Assembly: GCA_902791215.1 (NCBI GenBank)
Contig: CADAUZ010000014.1
Coordinates: 1-58,599 of the forward strand
DNA from: Oscillospiraceae bacterium
GTDB lineage: Bacteria; Bacillota; Clostridia; Oscillospirales; Oscillospiraceae
DNA length: 58,599 nucleotides
Direction of reading: 5' to 3'
Shown here one piece after another: positions 19,936 to 28,852 of this stretch; position 1 is the stretch's first letter, and every line of letters starts with the position of its first letter. The notes beneath the pieces were generated by a model. The model had not been told where the DNA came from. It worked only from the letters and a program-made list of their open reading frames with translations, and made no database searches. Both the position numbers and the translations under genes were made by a program.

Positions 19936-20098
19936 ATGCTATCCCCTAATAGAACTCTGACCGTCCTTCCGGCATAATTTGTGCCATACATCGTTAGCCC
20001 CCTTGACCATATATATCCATTATGCTCTGCGGGTGCTGCCTCGTCTGACGCAAATTCTGCTCGGAATGCCTTGTCAGCTTTCTATCAGGGAATAGTAT
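19936..20098. repeat. 163-bp inverted-repeat element, copy B
   Basis: The same length as copy A (7483-7645) and clearly homologous to its reverse complement. Ends: ATGCTATCCCCTAATAGAAC on the left, and CTTTCTATCAGGGAATAGTA on the right. Shared blocks include CCATTATGCTCTGCGGG and TTTCTATCAGGGAATAGTAT. The right end overlaps the 3' end of the DUF624 gene and supplies its last codons and stop. It lies inside the sugar operon, between DUF624 and GH36. Confidence 0.82.
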
Positions 20099-20699
20099 TA
20101 TTTTCGAGCTTTTCAAAGACGCCGTCCAGAAGTACGGCGTTGAGGTACACCGGCAGCGACAGGCCGGCCAGAAGCAGGATGAGCGAGCCGAAGCTGAACC
20201 AGTGGATGCAGGTGAGCCAGAAGACCAGGGCGAAAACCAGCATCACGAGTGTGCGCGGGAAAAAGCCCACCGCCAGCTTAACCGCATTTTGAAGCGTTGT
20301 CCACATGCTGTTTTCATAGCGGGCGAGCAGGGCAAAGGCGTAAAACGCGATCACCAGCAGGATCATCGCGATGGCGGCGATCCCGGCGCGCAGCTGCGGC
20401 ACATAGGCCAGCGCCGCCAGATAGTCAAAATAAAGGATCACCGCGGCGGCCAGAAACAGCAGCCACAGGAGTGTGGCGTTTTTGAAGTTTGCCTTGAAGG
20501 CGCGGAAATAGTCCCGCACGAGCTCCCCGTCCTCATTGCGCACAAGGCGGATGCAGGCGTCGTTGAGCGCGGTAAAGGCCGCGCCCGCGGTGATAACGGG
20601 AAGCGAGCACAAAAGCGTGAGGAGATTGAGCACCACGACATCGGCGATCATGGACAGGGTGCGCATGACCGGGTTATTCATATCAAAAAACCATTTCAT
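20085..20699 (-). CDS. DUF624 (YesL-like) membrane protein
   Basis: A 204-residue membrane protein of the DUF624/YesL family, often encoded beside carbohydrate ABC transporters in Bacillota; its job is not known. Five hydrophobic segments follow the typical opening (MKWFFDMNNPVMRTLSMIADVVVLNLLTLL shortened here to its key part, with the short loop CSLPVITAGAA and the ALNDACIRLVR motif). I chose the ATG at 20699, with AAGG eight bases upstream, rather than a long in-frame extension that runs back over the permease gene. The last residues NNTIP and the stop are written by repeat copy B, so the native C-terminus may have been altered. Separated from the permease gene by a terminator hairpin. Confidence 0.85.
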   Translation of the reverse strand: MKWFFDMNNPVMRTLSMIADVVVLNLLTLLCSLPVITAGAAFTALNDACIRLVRNEDGELVRDYFRAFKANFKNATLLWLLFLAAAVILYFDYLAALAYVPQLRAGIAAIAMILLVIAFYAFALLARYENSMWTTLQNAVKLAVGFFPRTLVMLVFALVFWLTCIHWFSFGSLILLLAGLSLPVYLNAVLLDGVFEKLENNTIP

Positions 20700-20739
20700 T
20701 TTCGTCGCCTTCTTTCGTGGCATAAGAATGCCAAAAGAA

Positions 20740-20765
20740 AAACCCCGCCCCGGCAGGGGCGGGGT
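20740..20765 (-). terminator. Terminator after the second sugar permease
   Basis: ACCCCGCCCC at 20742-20751 pairs with GGGGCGGGGT at 20756-20765. Read on the minus strand the stem is followed by TTTTTCTTTT. It would weaken or stop readthrough from the transporter genes into DUF624 and the glycosidases. Confidence 0.82.
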
Positions 20766-20779
20766 AAACCGGAAAAGGA

Positions 20780-21640
20780 TCAGCCCTTGACAGCGCCGGA
20801 GGCAACGCCCTCGACGATGTAGCGCTGGAGGAATACGTACAGGATCAGGATCGGCAGCATGGCCAGCAGCAGGGCCGCCATGACAAGGCCGATGTCGGTC
20901 GAGTAGGTCCCGTAGAAGGCCTGGGTCGCGATGGGGATGGTGTACAGGTTCTTCTTGGTCAGCACCAGGCTCGGCAGGAGGTAGTCGTTCCAGTAAGCCA
21001 TGGCGTTGATGATGCCGACGGTGGCGATGGTGGGCTTGAGCAGGGGGAATACCACGCGCCACCAGGTCTGCCAGCGGGAGCAGCCGTCGATGGTGGCCGC
21101 CTCTTCAAGCTCCAGCGGGATATTGGTCTTGATCGCGCCGTGGAACATGAAGCACGACATGGATACCGAGAAGCCGACGTGCATCAGGATCAGGGTCAGT
21201 CTGTGGTTGAGTACGTTGAAAATACCGCCGTAGACGGACACCAGGGGAACCATCAGCACCTGGAAGGGAATGACCATGGAGGCGATCATCAGCGAGAAGA
21301 CGATCGTGCAGAACTTCCAGTTATTGCGCACAATGACGAAGGCTGTCATGGAGGAGATCAGGATCGTCAGGACGGTTGCGCTGACGGTGATGATGAAGGA
21401 GTTTCCGAACACGGTCCAGAACTTCATCTTCTTCATGGCCTCGGGGAAGTTCTTGAGCGTAAAGCCGTGCTCACCCACCAGGGCAAGGGGGTTGGAGATG
21501 ATGTCGGCCTTGGTCTTGAAGACGTTGATGACGACCATCAGGAAGGGGAAAATAAAGCAGAAGAACAGGAGAAGGAGAACGATCCACTTGACGGCGTGGA
21601 GGATTTTCGCATTGCGTCCGGCTTTTTCGTTGTCGGTCAT
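20780..21640 (-). CDS. Carbohydrate ABC transporter permease (MalG/AraQ type)
   Basis: One of two inner-membrane subunits of a CUT1 sugar importer. 286 residues with six membrane segments. The EAA motif that contacts the ATPase is LELEEAATIDGCSRWQTWWRVVFPLLKP; its core EAATIDGCS is intact. The C-terminal VEGVASGAVKG is typical. It overlaps the previous permease by four bases (ATGA), so translation is coupled. No ATPase gene is present in this locus; such importers commonly share an MsmK/MalK-type ATPase encoded elsewhere. Sugar specificity (alpha-galactosides such as raffinose) is inferred from the downstream GH36 and GH32. Confidence 0.93.
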   Translation of the reverse strand: MTDNEKAGRNAKILHAVKWIVLLLLFFCFIFPFLMVVINVFKTKADIISNPLALVGEHGFTLKNFPEAMKKMKFWTVFGNSFIITVSATVLTILISSMTAFVIVRNNWKFCTIVFSLMIASMVIPFQVLMVPLVSVYGGIFNVLNHRLTLILMHVGFSVSMSCFMFHGAIKTNIPLELEEAATIDGCSRWQTWWRVVFPLLKPTIATVGIINAMAYWNDYLLPSLVLTKKNLYTIPIATQAFYGTYSTDIGLVMAALLLAMLPILILYVFLQRYIVEGVASGAVKG

Positions 21641-22512
21641 GCTGCAACCTCTCCTTTCTTGCCGACCATGACCTGGGTGACGCCGACGATGGCGCAGACC
21701 AGGAACAGGATCACAGCCTCAGCCTGGCCGAGACCGTAGTTCTTGTAAGTAAACGCTTGGTTGTACACGTGCATGGCCGCCATGACGGAGGAGCCGAAGG
21801 GCTCGCCCTTGGTCAGGGACAGGTTCACGTCGTACACGACGAAGCAGCGGGTGATGCTGAGGAAGAGGCACTGCACAAAGGAGGAGCGCATCAGGGGAAC
21901 AGTGACGTTCCACATGGCCTGGGAGTGCGTGCAGCCGTCGATCTCGGCAGCCTCCTGCACATCCTTGGAAACGCTCATGAAGCCCGCGACGTAGATGAGC
22001 ATCATGTAGCCCGCGTACTGCCACACCGACACCAGGATCAAAGCGAACATCGCGCCGGACGGAGAGGCCAGCAGCGAGGTGGCGGCGCCGCCGGTGATGG
22101 CCTTGCCGATGGCAACAAAGGCGCGGTTGAAAACGAACTGCCAGACATAACCGAGGACGATGCCGCCGATGAGGTTCGGCACGAAGAAGCCGGCGCGGAA
22201 GAAGTTCTGGCCCTTGACGCCGCTGGTGACGAGGTAGGCCAGGAAGAAAGCGACGATGTTGATGAGGATGACCGCGAAAATCGAGTAGATCGCGGTGCGT
22301 CCCATTGCCTGCCAGTAGACCTTGTCCTTAAAGGCGTCGGCAAAGTTCTGGAAGCCCACAAAGGGCTTGGCACGGCTCACGCCGTCCCAGCTGGTGAAGG
22401 TCAGATACAGACCGTAGACGAAGGGGACAACCACGACACAGAAGAAAAGGATCGTGCCGGGGCCCGCAAACATCAGGTACTGCTTGACTTTCTCGGAGGT
22501 TTTTTGCTTCAT
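21637..22512 (-). CDS. Carbohydrate ABC transporter permease (MalF/UgpA type)
   Basis: Partner permease of the CUT1 sugar importer, 291 residues, six membrane segments. The opening MFAGPGTILFFCVVVVPF is a typical start. The EAA loop (VQEAAEIDGCTHSQAMWNVTVP) is complete and would dock to the shared ATPase. It lies 129 bases after the binding-protein gene, beyond a stable hairpin, and overlaps the next permease by four bases. It is part of the locus run from the LacI-controlled promoter near 24006-24034. Confidence 0.93.
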   Translation of the reverse strand: MKQKTSEKVKQYLMFAGPGTILFFCVVVVPFVYGLYLTFTSWDGVSRAKPFVGFQNFADAFKDKVYWQAMGRTAIYSIFAVILINIVAFFLAYLVTSGVKGQNFFRAGFFVPNLIGGIVLGYVWQFVFNRAFVAIGKAITGGAATSLLASPSGAMFALILVSVWQYAGYMMLIYVAGFMSVSKDVQEAAEIDGCTHSQAMWNVTVPLMRSSFVQCLFLSITRCFVVYDVNLSLTKGEPFGSSVMAAMHVYNQAFTYKNYGLGQAEAVILFLVCAIVGVTQVMVGKKGEVAA

Positions 22513-22589
22513 AAAGCCTCTCTTTCCTTACTGCCGCGCGGATTGTTGTTCCGGGCTGCGGGCGGCGGCGCATTGCCGGAATTGGTGAA

Positions 22590-22617
22590 ACCGGGCATCA
22601 AAGGCTTGATGCCCGGT
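22590..22617 (-). promoter_or_regulatory. Intercistronic hairpin after the binding-protein gene
   Basis: A perfect 12-bp stem (ACCGGGCATCAA and TTGATGCCCGGT, four-base loop) with no T-run after it on the minus strand. Such hairpins commonly stabilise the upstream message or attenuate readthrough, so that the binding protein is made in excess over the permeases. Confidence 0.7.
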
Positions 22618-22641
22618 ACGCAGTTTCAAACAGTCTGGGGC

Positions 22642-23898
22642 TTAGTGGGCGCCGACCTCGGCAGTGGCCCAGTAAGCGGTGATCTCGTCAGCAAGACCGG
22701 CGCGGTCGATCTGATCGGCCAGGTACTTCTGGAAGGAGATGCCGACCTTGGCGTAGTGGTCGTCGGGAGCGTAGCGGTAGTCGGCGATCATGGCACCGGC
22801 GTCAACGTAGCTCTTGACGGAAGCGCCGAGAGGATCGGAGACAGGCAGGGTGATGTTGCCGAAGGCGGGGACCAGGGCGCAGGTGTTGACCAGGAAGTTC
22901 TGACCGTCTTCCTCGAAGACGAGCCAGTTGAGGAAGTCCTTCGCGGCCTGCTGCTGCTCGGCGGAGACAGAGTTGTCGATGAAGAAGTACTTGGAGCCGC
23001 CGCCGACGAGCTTCTCATTGTAGCCCTCAAGAGCGCTGGGAACGGGCATCATGCCGAGGTGCTCTTCGGGGTCAAAGTCCTTGATGTCGGACCAGTCCCA
23101 GTTGCCGCCGAACTTGAAGGCGATCTTGCCCTGGGCCAGGTTCATCTCGGTGTCCTCACGGACAGCGGAGAGGGGAGCCTGCTTCATCCAGTTGTAGGCC
23201 TTGAGAACGTCAAAGGTGTCCATCATGGCGTTGAACACGGGGTCCTCGGCCAGCTTCACGGAGCCGTCCTTGATGCCGGCGATGAAGGCGTCGGGATCAT
23301 CCTGCATCTCGTAGATCTCCTGCATGAAGTGGGCGCCGAGGGACCAGTCTTCCTTCTGCAGGCCGGTGGGGCCTTCCATGCCGCCGGCGACCAGCTTGTC
23401 GCACAGGGCCTGGAAATCGGCGGTGGTCTTCACAGCGGCGGGATCAAAGGCTTCGCCGGTGATTCTCTCAATGGCGTCGGCATTGTAAAGGATGCCGCGG
23501 GCTTCCACGCAGAAGGGGAAGCCGAGGACCTTGCCGTCGACGGAGATGGCCTGGGTGGTCTCGGCGACCCAGGGCTCACCAGTCTGGTCGAGGGCGTGGT
23601 CGGGGCCGAGGGAGAAGATGTCCTTTGCGTCGACCATGGACAGGACATAGGGATCCTTGGAGGCGTACTTGGTGGACATGTGGGCTGCAACGGTATCGCT
23701 GGAGTAGTAGACCTCAACCTCAACGTCGGGGTGGGTGTCCATGTACTCTTCGGCCATTTCTTCCATCTGGCTCTGGATCTCCATCTTGGAGTTGAATATG
23801 GTGAGAGTGACCTTGTTTGCCGCATAGGCGCTGCCGCCGGACAGGGCGAGAGCGGTGACCATGGCGAGCATCAGGATCAGTGCAATTGCTCTTTTCAT
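22642..23898 (-). CDS. Extracellular sugar-binding protein of an ABC importer
   Basis: A 418-residue solute-binding protein of the MalE-like class. It begins with a signal peptide (MKRAIALILMLAMVTALALS, cleavage likely after SAYA). There is no lipobox cysteine, which is odd for a Gram-positive binding protein: it may stay attached by the uncleaved segment or act unanchored. The fold is recognisable from TLTIFNSKMEIQSQMEEMAEEY, FPFCVEARGILYNADAIE and the late DFLNWLVFEEDGQNFLV. First gene of the sugar operon; the promoter and a LacI-type operator lie upstream. The likely ligand is a raffinose-family sugar, inferred from the GH36-GH32-GH13 genes downstream. Confidence 0.92.
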   Translation of the reverse strand: MKRAIALILMLAMVTALALSGGSAYAANKVTLTIFNSKMEIQSQMEEMAEEYMDTHPDVEVEVYYSSDTVAAHMSTKYASKDPYVLSMVDAKDIFSLGPDHALDQTGEPWVAETTQAISVDGKVLGFPFCVEARGILYNADAIERITGEAFDPAAVKTTADFQALCDKLVAGGMEGPTGLQKEDWSLGAHFMQEIYEMQDDPDAFIAGIKDGSVKLAEDPVFNAMMDTFDVLKAYNWMKQAPLSAVREDTEMNLAQGKIAFKFGGNWDWSDIKDFDPEEHLGMMPVPSALEGYNEKLVGGGSKYFFIDNSVSAEQQQAAKDFLNWLVFEEDGQNFLVNTCALVPAFGNITLPVSDPLGASVKSYVDAGAMIADYRYAPDDHYAKVGISFQKYLADQIDRAGLADEITAYWATAEVGAH

Positions 23899-23955
23899 GT
23901 TTTGCTTCCTTTCTGAGTCAAAAAATTATTCGATTATGTGCAGCGCGCTCCGTCC

Positions 23956-23985
23956 GTGAAATGCTTCACGGCGTTTCGTGAAACG
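23956..23985. promoter_or_regulatory. Probable LacI-family operators in the sugar operon leader
   Basis: Two 14-base near-palindromes stand side by side: GTGAAATGCTTCAC at 23956-23969 and CGTTTCGTGAAACG at 23972-23985. Both resemble LacI/CcpA-type sites. They lie just downstream of the operon's -10 box, where a bound repressor would block elongation. The divergently encoded LacI protein is the likely binder; CcpA is an alternative. Confidence 0.62.
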
Positions 23986-24005
23986 TTACACATCTTCTGG
24001 ATAAA

Positions 24006-24034
24006 AAGATATCATAGCCGGGACCTTGTGTCAA
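24006..24034 (-). promoter_or_regulatory. Promoter of the sugar transport operon
   Basis: On the minus strand TTGACA (plus 24029-24034) and TATCTT (plus 24006-24011) are 17 bases apart. The message would start near 23998, giving a leader of about 100 bases that contains the two operator-like palindromes before the binding-protein gene. Confidence 0.72.
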
Positions 24035-24194
24035 AACTTTTTGTTTGCCTGAAAATCTTTTTGTTAACCTCCCACAAGATTTCCATTTCAAATTTTACAT
24101 ATTATACAAAAAGCAGAGGCTGATTAAAATATTATGTTAATTGCGCCTGCTGTTTGCCGTCCTGATTCAAACAGCTCAAGCGAGAGAATTGGGC

Positions 24195-24223
24195 TTTTCA
24201 TTTTGTCGATTGATTGCTATAAT
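24195..24223 (+). promoter_or_regulatory. Promoter of the lacI-type gene
   Basis: TTTTCA at 24195-24200 and a perfect TATAAT at 24218-24223 with a 17-base spacer, 36 bases before the chosen start. The gap 23899-24258 contains only the two divergent promoters and the operators. Confidence 0.55.
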
Positions 24224-24258
24224 GTAACCAATCTTTTCCGAAAAAGGTCGTGTGCCGC

Positions 24259-25245
24259 TTGAAGAATAACGATAATCCCACCATGAAGGATGTGGCACGG
24301 GAGGCTGGCGTCGCTCTCGGCACCGTTTCCAGGGTCATAAACGGCATTCCGGTCGGCGAGAGCTATCGTCTGCGCGTGGAGGAGGCCATTGAAAAGCTCG
24401 GCTACCGCGTCAACAGCTATGCGCGCGGTCTGAAAACCAACCGCACAAACTGTGTGGCGCTGCTGATGCCGTCGCTGTCCCATCCTTTTTTCGCCGCCCT
24501 GACGGACAAGCTGACAGCCTGCCTCATGAAGCACGGCTACCGCAGCATCCTGATGATCACCAATTACGATCCCGAGGCGGAGAAAAAGTGCCTGGTCCTC
24601 GGGCACGAGAACAAGGTGGACGGCGTGATCGCGCTCACCTACAGTCCGGATCTCCAGCCGGACGACGCAACCCCCATGGTGACGATCGACCGCCACTGCG
24701 GCGACAGCATCCCCTGCGTCTCCTCCGACAACTACCGCGGCGGGGAGATCGCGGCGGAAAAGCTTGCCGAGCTCGGGTGCAGACGGCTGCTGTTCATGTC
24801 GGTGGCGTCTGATATCCCCGGCGAGGTCGAAAAGCGCGGCGAAGGGTTTGAGGCCGCGTGCCGCCGCCTTCATATCGCATACGAGCAGATCATCCTCCAT
24901 GACAGAGATACCGAGGCCCCTTTTTATGATTTCCTGCTGCGGCACATCCGGGAGGGCGTGCCGGACTTTGACGGGATCTTCTGCAACACCGACAGGCTCG
25001 CCTGCCGCATGCGCGACTTTCTCCTCGGGCAGGGCATACGTATCCCGGAGGATGTCCAGCTCATAGGCTACGACGGCATCACCGACTATGCCACCGGGCG
25101 CTACACCTGCTCCACCATTGTCCAGCCGATCGCGCAGATCGCGGAAACCGCCGTTAGCCTGCTGCTTGACACCACCGGTCTCGCCGTTCCCACAAACATC
25201 TGTCTGCCGGTGCACTACGCTCCGGGCGGCACGACGAGGGAATAA
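24259..25245 (+). CDS. LacI-family transcriptional regulator
   Basis: A sugar-responsive repressor. The helix-turn-helix and hinge are clear at the start: MKDVAREAGVALGTVSRVIN, then YRVNSYARGLKTNRT. The rest is a periplasmic-binding-like effector domain (VALLMPSLSHPFFAALTDKL, GVIALTY, VSSDNYRGGEIAAEKLAELG, IGYDGITDYAT). I chose the TTG at 24259 because AAAAAGG lies at a workable distance; a GTG at 24250 is possible. It faces the sugar-binding-protein gene, with two palindromic operator-like sites between them, so it probably represses that operon until a galactoside or sucrose is present. A terminator follows at 25272-25314. Confidence 0.92.
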   Translation: MKNNDNPTMKDVAREAGVALGTVSRVINGIPVGESYRLRVEEAIEKLGYRVNSYARGLKTNRTNCVALLMPSLSHPFFAALTDKLTACLMKHGYRSILMITNYDPEAEKKCLVLGHENKVDGVIALTYSPDLQPDDATPMVTIDRHCGDSIPCVSSDNYRGGEIAAEKLAELGCRRLLFMSVASDIPGEVEKRGEGFEAACRRLHIAYEQIILHDRDTEAPFYDFLLRHIREGVPDFDGIFCNTDRLACRMRDFLLGQGIRIPEDVQLIGYDGITDYATGRYTCSTIVQPIAQIAETAVSLLLDTTGLAVPTNICLPVHYAPGGTTRE

Positions 25246-25271
25246 CAAACACATGCGCTCTATAACAAAAT

Positions 25272-25314
25272 GACCTTTCGTTCATCCGTCGCGGCGAACG
25301 AAAGGTCGTTTTTT
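25272..25314 (+). terminator. Terminator of the lacI-type gene
   Basis: GACCTTTCGTTC at 25272-25283 pairs perfectly with GAACGAAAGGTC at 25296-25307, followed by GTTTTTT. It lies between the lacI stop and the convergent ABC ATPase gene. Confidence 0.9.
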
Positions 25315-25349
25315 GTGGGATTATAAGCCTCTGTCCCGTGTTCGGCAGA

Positions 25350-26456
25350 TCATGGTTTCTTTAAGCCGGGGCGCAGGCGGACCAGCACTTTGTTCTGCCG
25401 GTCGGCCTCGGGGTCATAGCTGTAGCTGATTTCCTCCGCCATGCCCTCCAGCATTTTCAGCGAAAGCTCGTTGTCGGTAGTGCGCGGGTCAAAGGCTTCG
25501 CCGCCGTAGCTGACCGTGACGGTGGTGCTTTCTTCCTCCACCGCATGCTCGATCACGACGCGGATATGGGGCTGCGGCATGCGGGGCAGGAGGATCTGCT
25601 GCACCAGCTCCTCGATCACAAGGCGGATGTGATACCGCGCTCTGTCGAAGATTTCATTCTGCATGCAGTAGCGGTCGATTTCGCTGCCGAAGCCGATGAA
25701 GTCGAAATCGACGGTATCGACATTCAGCTCCAGCACCCTGAGCTTTTTGACGAAGCGGCGCGTCAGCTCCTTGCTCGGGTGGTCGAAAATCTGCTCCGGC
25801 GTGCCTTCCTCATAGATCCCGCCCTGGTCCATATAGAATACGCGGTTTGAGATTGCGCGGGCAAGGTGCATGGAATGGGTGACGATCATCATGGTCTTCC
25901 CGCTCTTGGAAAGCTCCCGGATGACCACCTGCACCTCGTCCACCGTGGTGGGATCGAGGGCACTGGTCGGCTCGTCGAGGAGGATGATCTCCGGGTCCAT
26001 GGCGAGGGTGCGGGCAATGGCGACACGCTGCTTCTGCCCGCCGGAGAGCTCATCCGGGTAGCTCAAAGCCTTCTCCGCGAGGCCCACCATACGCAGAAGC
26101 GCCATCCCCTTGTCGTAGGCCTCCTGGCGGCTCATGCCCTTTAAGTCCACCGGGGAGAACATGATGTTCTCAATGGCCGTCATGTGTCCGAAAAGGTTGA
26201 AGGACTGGAAGACCATGCCCATGCGCTGGCGGATGCGGCATACGTCGCAGTGCTTGTCCGTGATCTCGTCCTCCCCTATCCAGATCCGTCCCTCCGTGGG
26301 CTTTTCCAGCAGATTGATGCAGCGCAGGAGTGTACTCTTGCCCGTACCCGAGGGGCCGATGACCGCGATCACATCGCCTTCATGGATTTCAACCGAGACA
26401 TCCTTGAGCGGCGTGACATCGGGATATTCCTTTTTCAGATGCTCGATTTTAATCAT
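25350..26456 (-). CDS. Amino-acid-type ABC ATPase fused to a degenerate GHKL-like domain
   Basis: Residues 1-240 are a polar amino acid transporter ATPase (GlnQ type): Walker [11 protein letters not shown]-loop [10 protein letters not shown], signature [14 protein letters not shown], Walker [13 protein letters not shown], switch histidine VTHSM. Normal GlnQ proteins end here. This one continues for about 125 residues that resemble an RsbW-like histidine-kinase-type ATPase fold: IRLVIEELV, then [12 protein letters not shown], then a hydrophobic helix [13 protein letters not shown] and the strand [10 protein letters not shown]. The N-box asparagine appears as Gln (EELVQQIL) and the DxG aspartate as Tyr, so ATP binding there is doubtful. 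The start overlaps the end of the permease fusion by eight bases. The tail may be a regulatory or partner-binding domain. The GHKL assignment is by pattern only. Confidence 0.82.
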   Translation of the reverse strand: MIKIEHLKKEYPDVTPLKDVSVEIHEGDVIAVIGPSGTGKSTLLRCINLLEKPTEGRIWIGEDEITDKHCDVCRIRQRMGMVFQSFNLFGHMTAIENIMFSPVDLKGMSRQEAYDKGMALLRMVGLAEKALSYPDELSGGQKQRVAIARTLAMDPEIILLDEPTSALDPTTVDEVQVVIRELSKSGKTMMIVTHSMHLARAISNRVFYMDQGGIYEEGTPEQIFDHPSKELTRRFVKKLRVLELNVDTVDFDFIGFGSEIDRYCMQNEIFDRARYHIRLVIEELVQQILLPRMPQPHIRVVIEHAVEEESTTVTVSYGGEAFDPRTTDNELSLKMLEGMAEEISYSYDPEADRQNKVLVRLRPGLKKP

Positions 26457-28740
26457 CGGTCTTCACCCCTTTCAGGATATGCTCTTTGCTGCGCTTCTTT
26501 GGGTCGAGCCACTTTTGAATCCGTCTGAGCACGATATTCATGATCCCCTCAAGCGCAAAATAGATGACCGTGACGGCAATCAGGGGGAAGAAGGCCTCAT
26601 AGGTGCGGCTGCGCACGATGTCGCCCATCTTGGTCAGATCCTGCACCGCGATATAGCCCACAACAGCCGTCGCTTTTAACAGTCCCACGATCTCACCCCG
26701 GTACGCAGGCAGGACATGGGGAATGGCCTGGGGCAGGATCACGCGATAGAAGGTGCGTCGGTTGGAGTGGCCGAGGGCGTAGGCCGCTTCATACTGGCCC
26801 CGGTCGACCGCCCCCACGCCCGTTTTCAGAAGTCCGAACACCGCGGCCCCGAAGGTCAGCGTAAAGCCGATCACCGCCACCGCGATGCCGCTGATGGAGA
26901 CGCTGCCGAATATGACATAATACAGAATCATCAGCAGGACCACCATCGGCATACCCTGTACCAGCCACATGCCCGCGCGTGTGATCGCGTTTGCGGCACG
27001 GTTTCCGTTTCGGCAGAGCATGAACACCAGAAATCCCAGCATCGTACCGAAGAGGATCGAGAGCATCGTGATGAGAAGCGTGGTCCAGACGCCTTGCAGG
27101 AACAGCTTCCAGCGGTTTTCACGGATAAAGGTCTTCTCAAAGCTTGCGGCAATGCCGCTCAGAAAATCATTTTTCCCCCTGTCCCCGTCGGCGGGCGCGT
27201 CGTTTTCAGCGTCAGGCGCTGTCAGATCCGACGTGCGCACCGCCAGCACGATCCCGCCGTGGGCCGTCGGCGTGGAGAACAGGACCTGCTCCTCCCGCTC
27301 CGGCGTCACGTTCATGTCGGTGGTGAAGTCATATTTGCCGGACTGGAGCGCCGGGATGCGCCCCGCGAAGTCCACGTCCCCCAGCTCCAGGGTGTAGCCC
27401 CTGTCCCGGCAGAAGCGCACGACGAGGTCGATGTCATAGCCTACGTTCTGCCCGTCCTTGACATAGGACCAGGGCATATCCGTGGCGGTGGTGACGACCC
27501 GGATCGTTCCGTTTTCGCCCGTCAGGCCGGACATGTCCACGACCTTCCGGTCCTCGTCCGCGCCCAGCCAGATATCCTCCAGCTCCTGCATGGTACCGTC
27601 GGCCCAGGCCTTTTCCAGAAACGCATCGAGTTCTTTGCAAAGTGCCGCGCTCTTCTCGTCGTTCTTGCGGAAGGCGAAGCTGTAGTTATTCTCGGTGAGG
27701 CTTTCATGGATGTAATCGATCTCCGGCTGTTCGGCGCGGAGGGATTTTATCTCCGGCCCGTCCCCGAGAAAGGCGTCGATCTTCCCGGTGAGCAGGGCGG
27801 TCACACAGTCCGGGTAGGAATTGAAAAGGAGATACTCACTGTCAGGGAAATAGGTATGGGCCGCATTCTCCATCAGCGGGCCGACCAGCACGCCGATGCG
27901 CTTGCCGTTGTAGTCCTGCCAATGGACATCCGGCGCCTCATCGGATACCGTATCCATCCCGGTCTTGCGCACAATGATCCCGCTTTCCTGTCGGAAAAGC
28001 GGATCGGAAAAACGCAGCGCCTCGGCACGTTCCGGCGTGACCTGGAGGTTGGCCGAGATAATGTCCGCCTTCCCGCTGTGGCACGCCGCCACGATGGAGC
28101 CGTAATCATAGATGTCAAAGGAGACATCGGCGTCCAGCCAGGCCGCCAGCCGATAGGCAAGCTCGATATCGTAGCCCATCAGTTCCGAGCCCTTGAAGTA
28201 GCTGTATGGCTCCACAATGCCGGTGGTGCCAACCGTGAGATGGTACTTTGGAGAGCTCGGGAGCGGGATTTCCGGCATGTCTTCCACACGCTGAATTACC
28301 CAGCGATGATAGATCTCATCCAGTGATCCGTCCGCCCGCAATGACGCAATGAACGCATTGACCTGGTCCGCAAGATCGGGGATCTTCGAGACATCCGAGA
28401 TGCCCAGCGCCACGGAGAAGCTGTCGCCTACCGTCTGGTCCAGTACGCGAATCCCGGCCTGCCCGTTTGCCACCGCGATCTCCAACTGCTTTTTGTCATA
28501 GATGTAGCAGTCGATTTTGCCCTGCGCGACAGCCGTGCAGCCGTCCACCTTTTCAAAGTGGAAGACCTCTGCCTGCGGGCAAAGCTCCCGGACGATCTGC
28601 TCCTGTATGCTTCCGGTCGCCACGCCGATGCGCAGCCCCGGAGTCGTGAGGTCAAGCTCGGTCTCCGCCCCGGCCAGCGCCGGAAGCGTCAGTGTTAGGA
28701 GCATCAGCAGCGCAAGGAAGAATAGAAATCGTCTTTTCAA
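26449..28740 (-). CDS. Fused amino-acid ABC solute-binding (tandem) and permease protein
   Basis: One 763-residue polypeptide joins substrate capture and transport. A signal/anchor segment ([20 protein letters not shown]) is followed by a partial binding lobe (about 30-150), a complete family-3 binding domain (about 165-400: [27 protein letters not shown], with [20 protein letters not shown]), another partial one (about 410-500: [19 protein letters not shown]) and a HisM/GlnP-type permease (about 530-745: five membrane segments, the loop [22 protein letters not shown]). I chose the TTG at 28740 since AAGGGTG lies just upstream and the signal peptide then starts cleanly. It overlaps the ATPase gene by eight bases, so the two form a complete transporter. 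Ligand unknown; polar amino acids are likely. Confidence 0.88.
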   Translation of the reverse strand: MKRRFLFFLALLMLLTLTLPALAGAETELDLTTPGLRIGVATGSIQEQIVRELCPQAEVFHFEKVDGCTAVAQGKIDCYIYDKKQLEIAVANGQAGIRVLDQTVGDSFSVALGISDVSKIPDLADQVNAFIASLRADGSLDEIYHRWVIQRVEDMPEIPLPSSPKYHLTVGTTGIVEPYSYFKGSELMGYDIELAYRLAAWLDADVSFDIYDYGSIVAACHSGKADIISANLQVTPERAEALRFSDPLFRQESGIIVRKTGMDTVSDEAPDVHWQDYNGKRIGVLVGPLMENAAHTYFPDSEYLLFNSYPDCVTALLTGKIDAFLGDGPEIKSLRAEQPEIDYIHESLTENNYSFAFRKNDEKSAALCKELDAFLEKAWADGTMQELEDIWLGADEDRKVVDMSGLTGENGTIRVVTTATDMPWSYVKDGQNVGYDIDLVVRFCRDRGYTLELGDVDFAGRIPALQSGKYDFTTDMNVTPEREEQVLFSTPTAHGGIVLAVRTSDLTAPDAENDAPADGDRGKNDFLSGIAASFEKTFIRENRWKLFLQGVWTTLLITMLSILFGTMLGFLVFMLCRNGNRAANAITRAGMWLVQGMPMVVLLMILYYVIFGSVSISGIAVAVIGFTLTFGAAVFGLLKTGVGAVDRGQYEAAYALGHSNRRTFYRVILPQAIPHVLPAYRGEIVGLLKATAVVGYIAVQDLTKMGDIVRSRTYEAFFPLIAVTVIYFALEGIMNIVLRRIQKWLDPKKRSKEHILKGVKTDD

Positions 28741-28823
28741 GTGATCACCCTTTTTCATCGTTTCCCCGAAACATGCACACGCTAGCGCAGTTTCCCTCTG
28801 TCTACTGTATTTGCGCCATTTTG

Positions 28824-28852
28824 ATTTTATCATGAATGCAAACGGTAGACAA
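28824..28852 (-). promoter_or_regulatory. Promoter of the ABC fusion operon
   Basis: On the minus strand TTGTCT (plus 28847-28852) and TAAAAT (plus 28824-28829) with a 17-base spacer. Confidence 0.6.

Noticed and set aside
21757-23916. 719-codon open frame opposite the sugar transporter genes
   Set aside because: Spans three genes on the other strand and reads as His/Asp/Gly/Val-rich noise.
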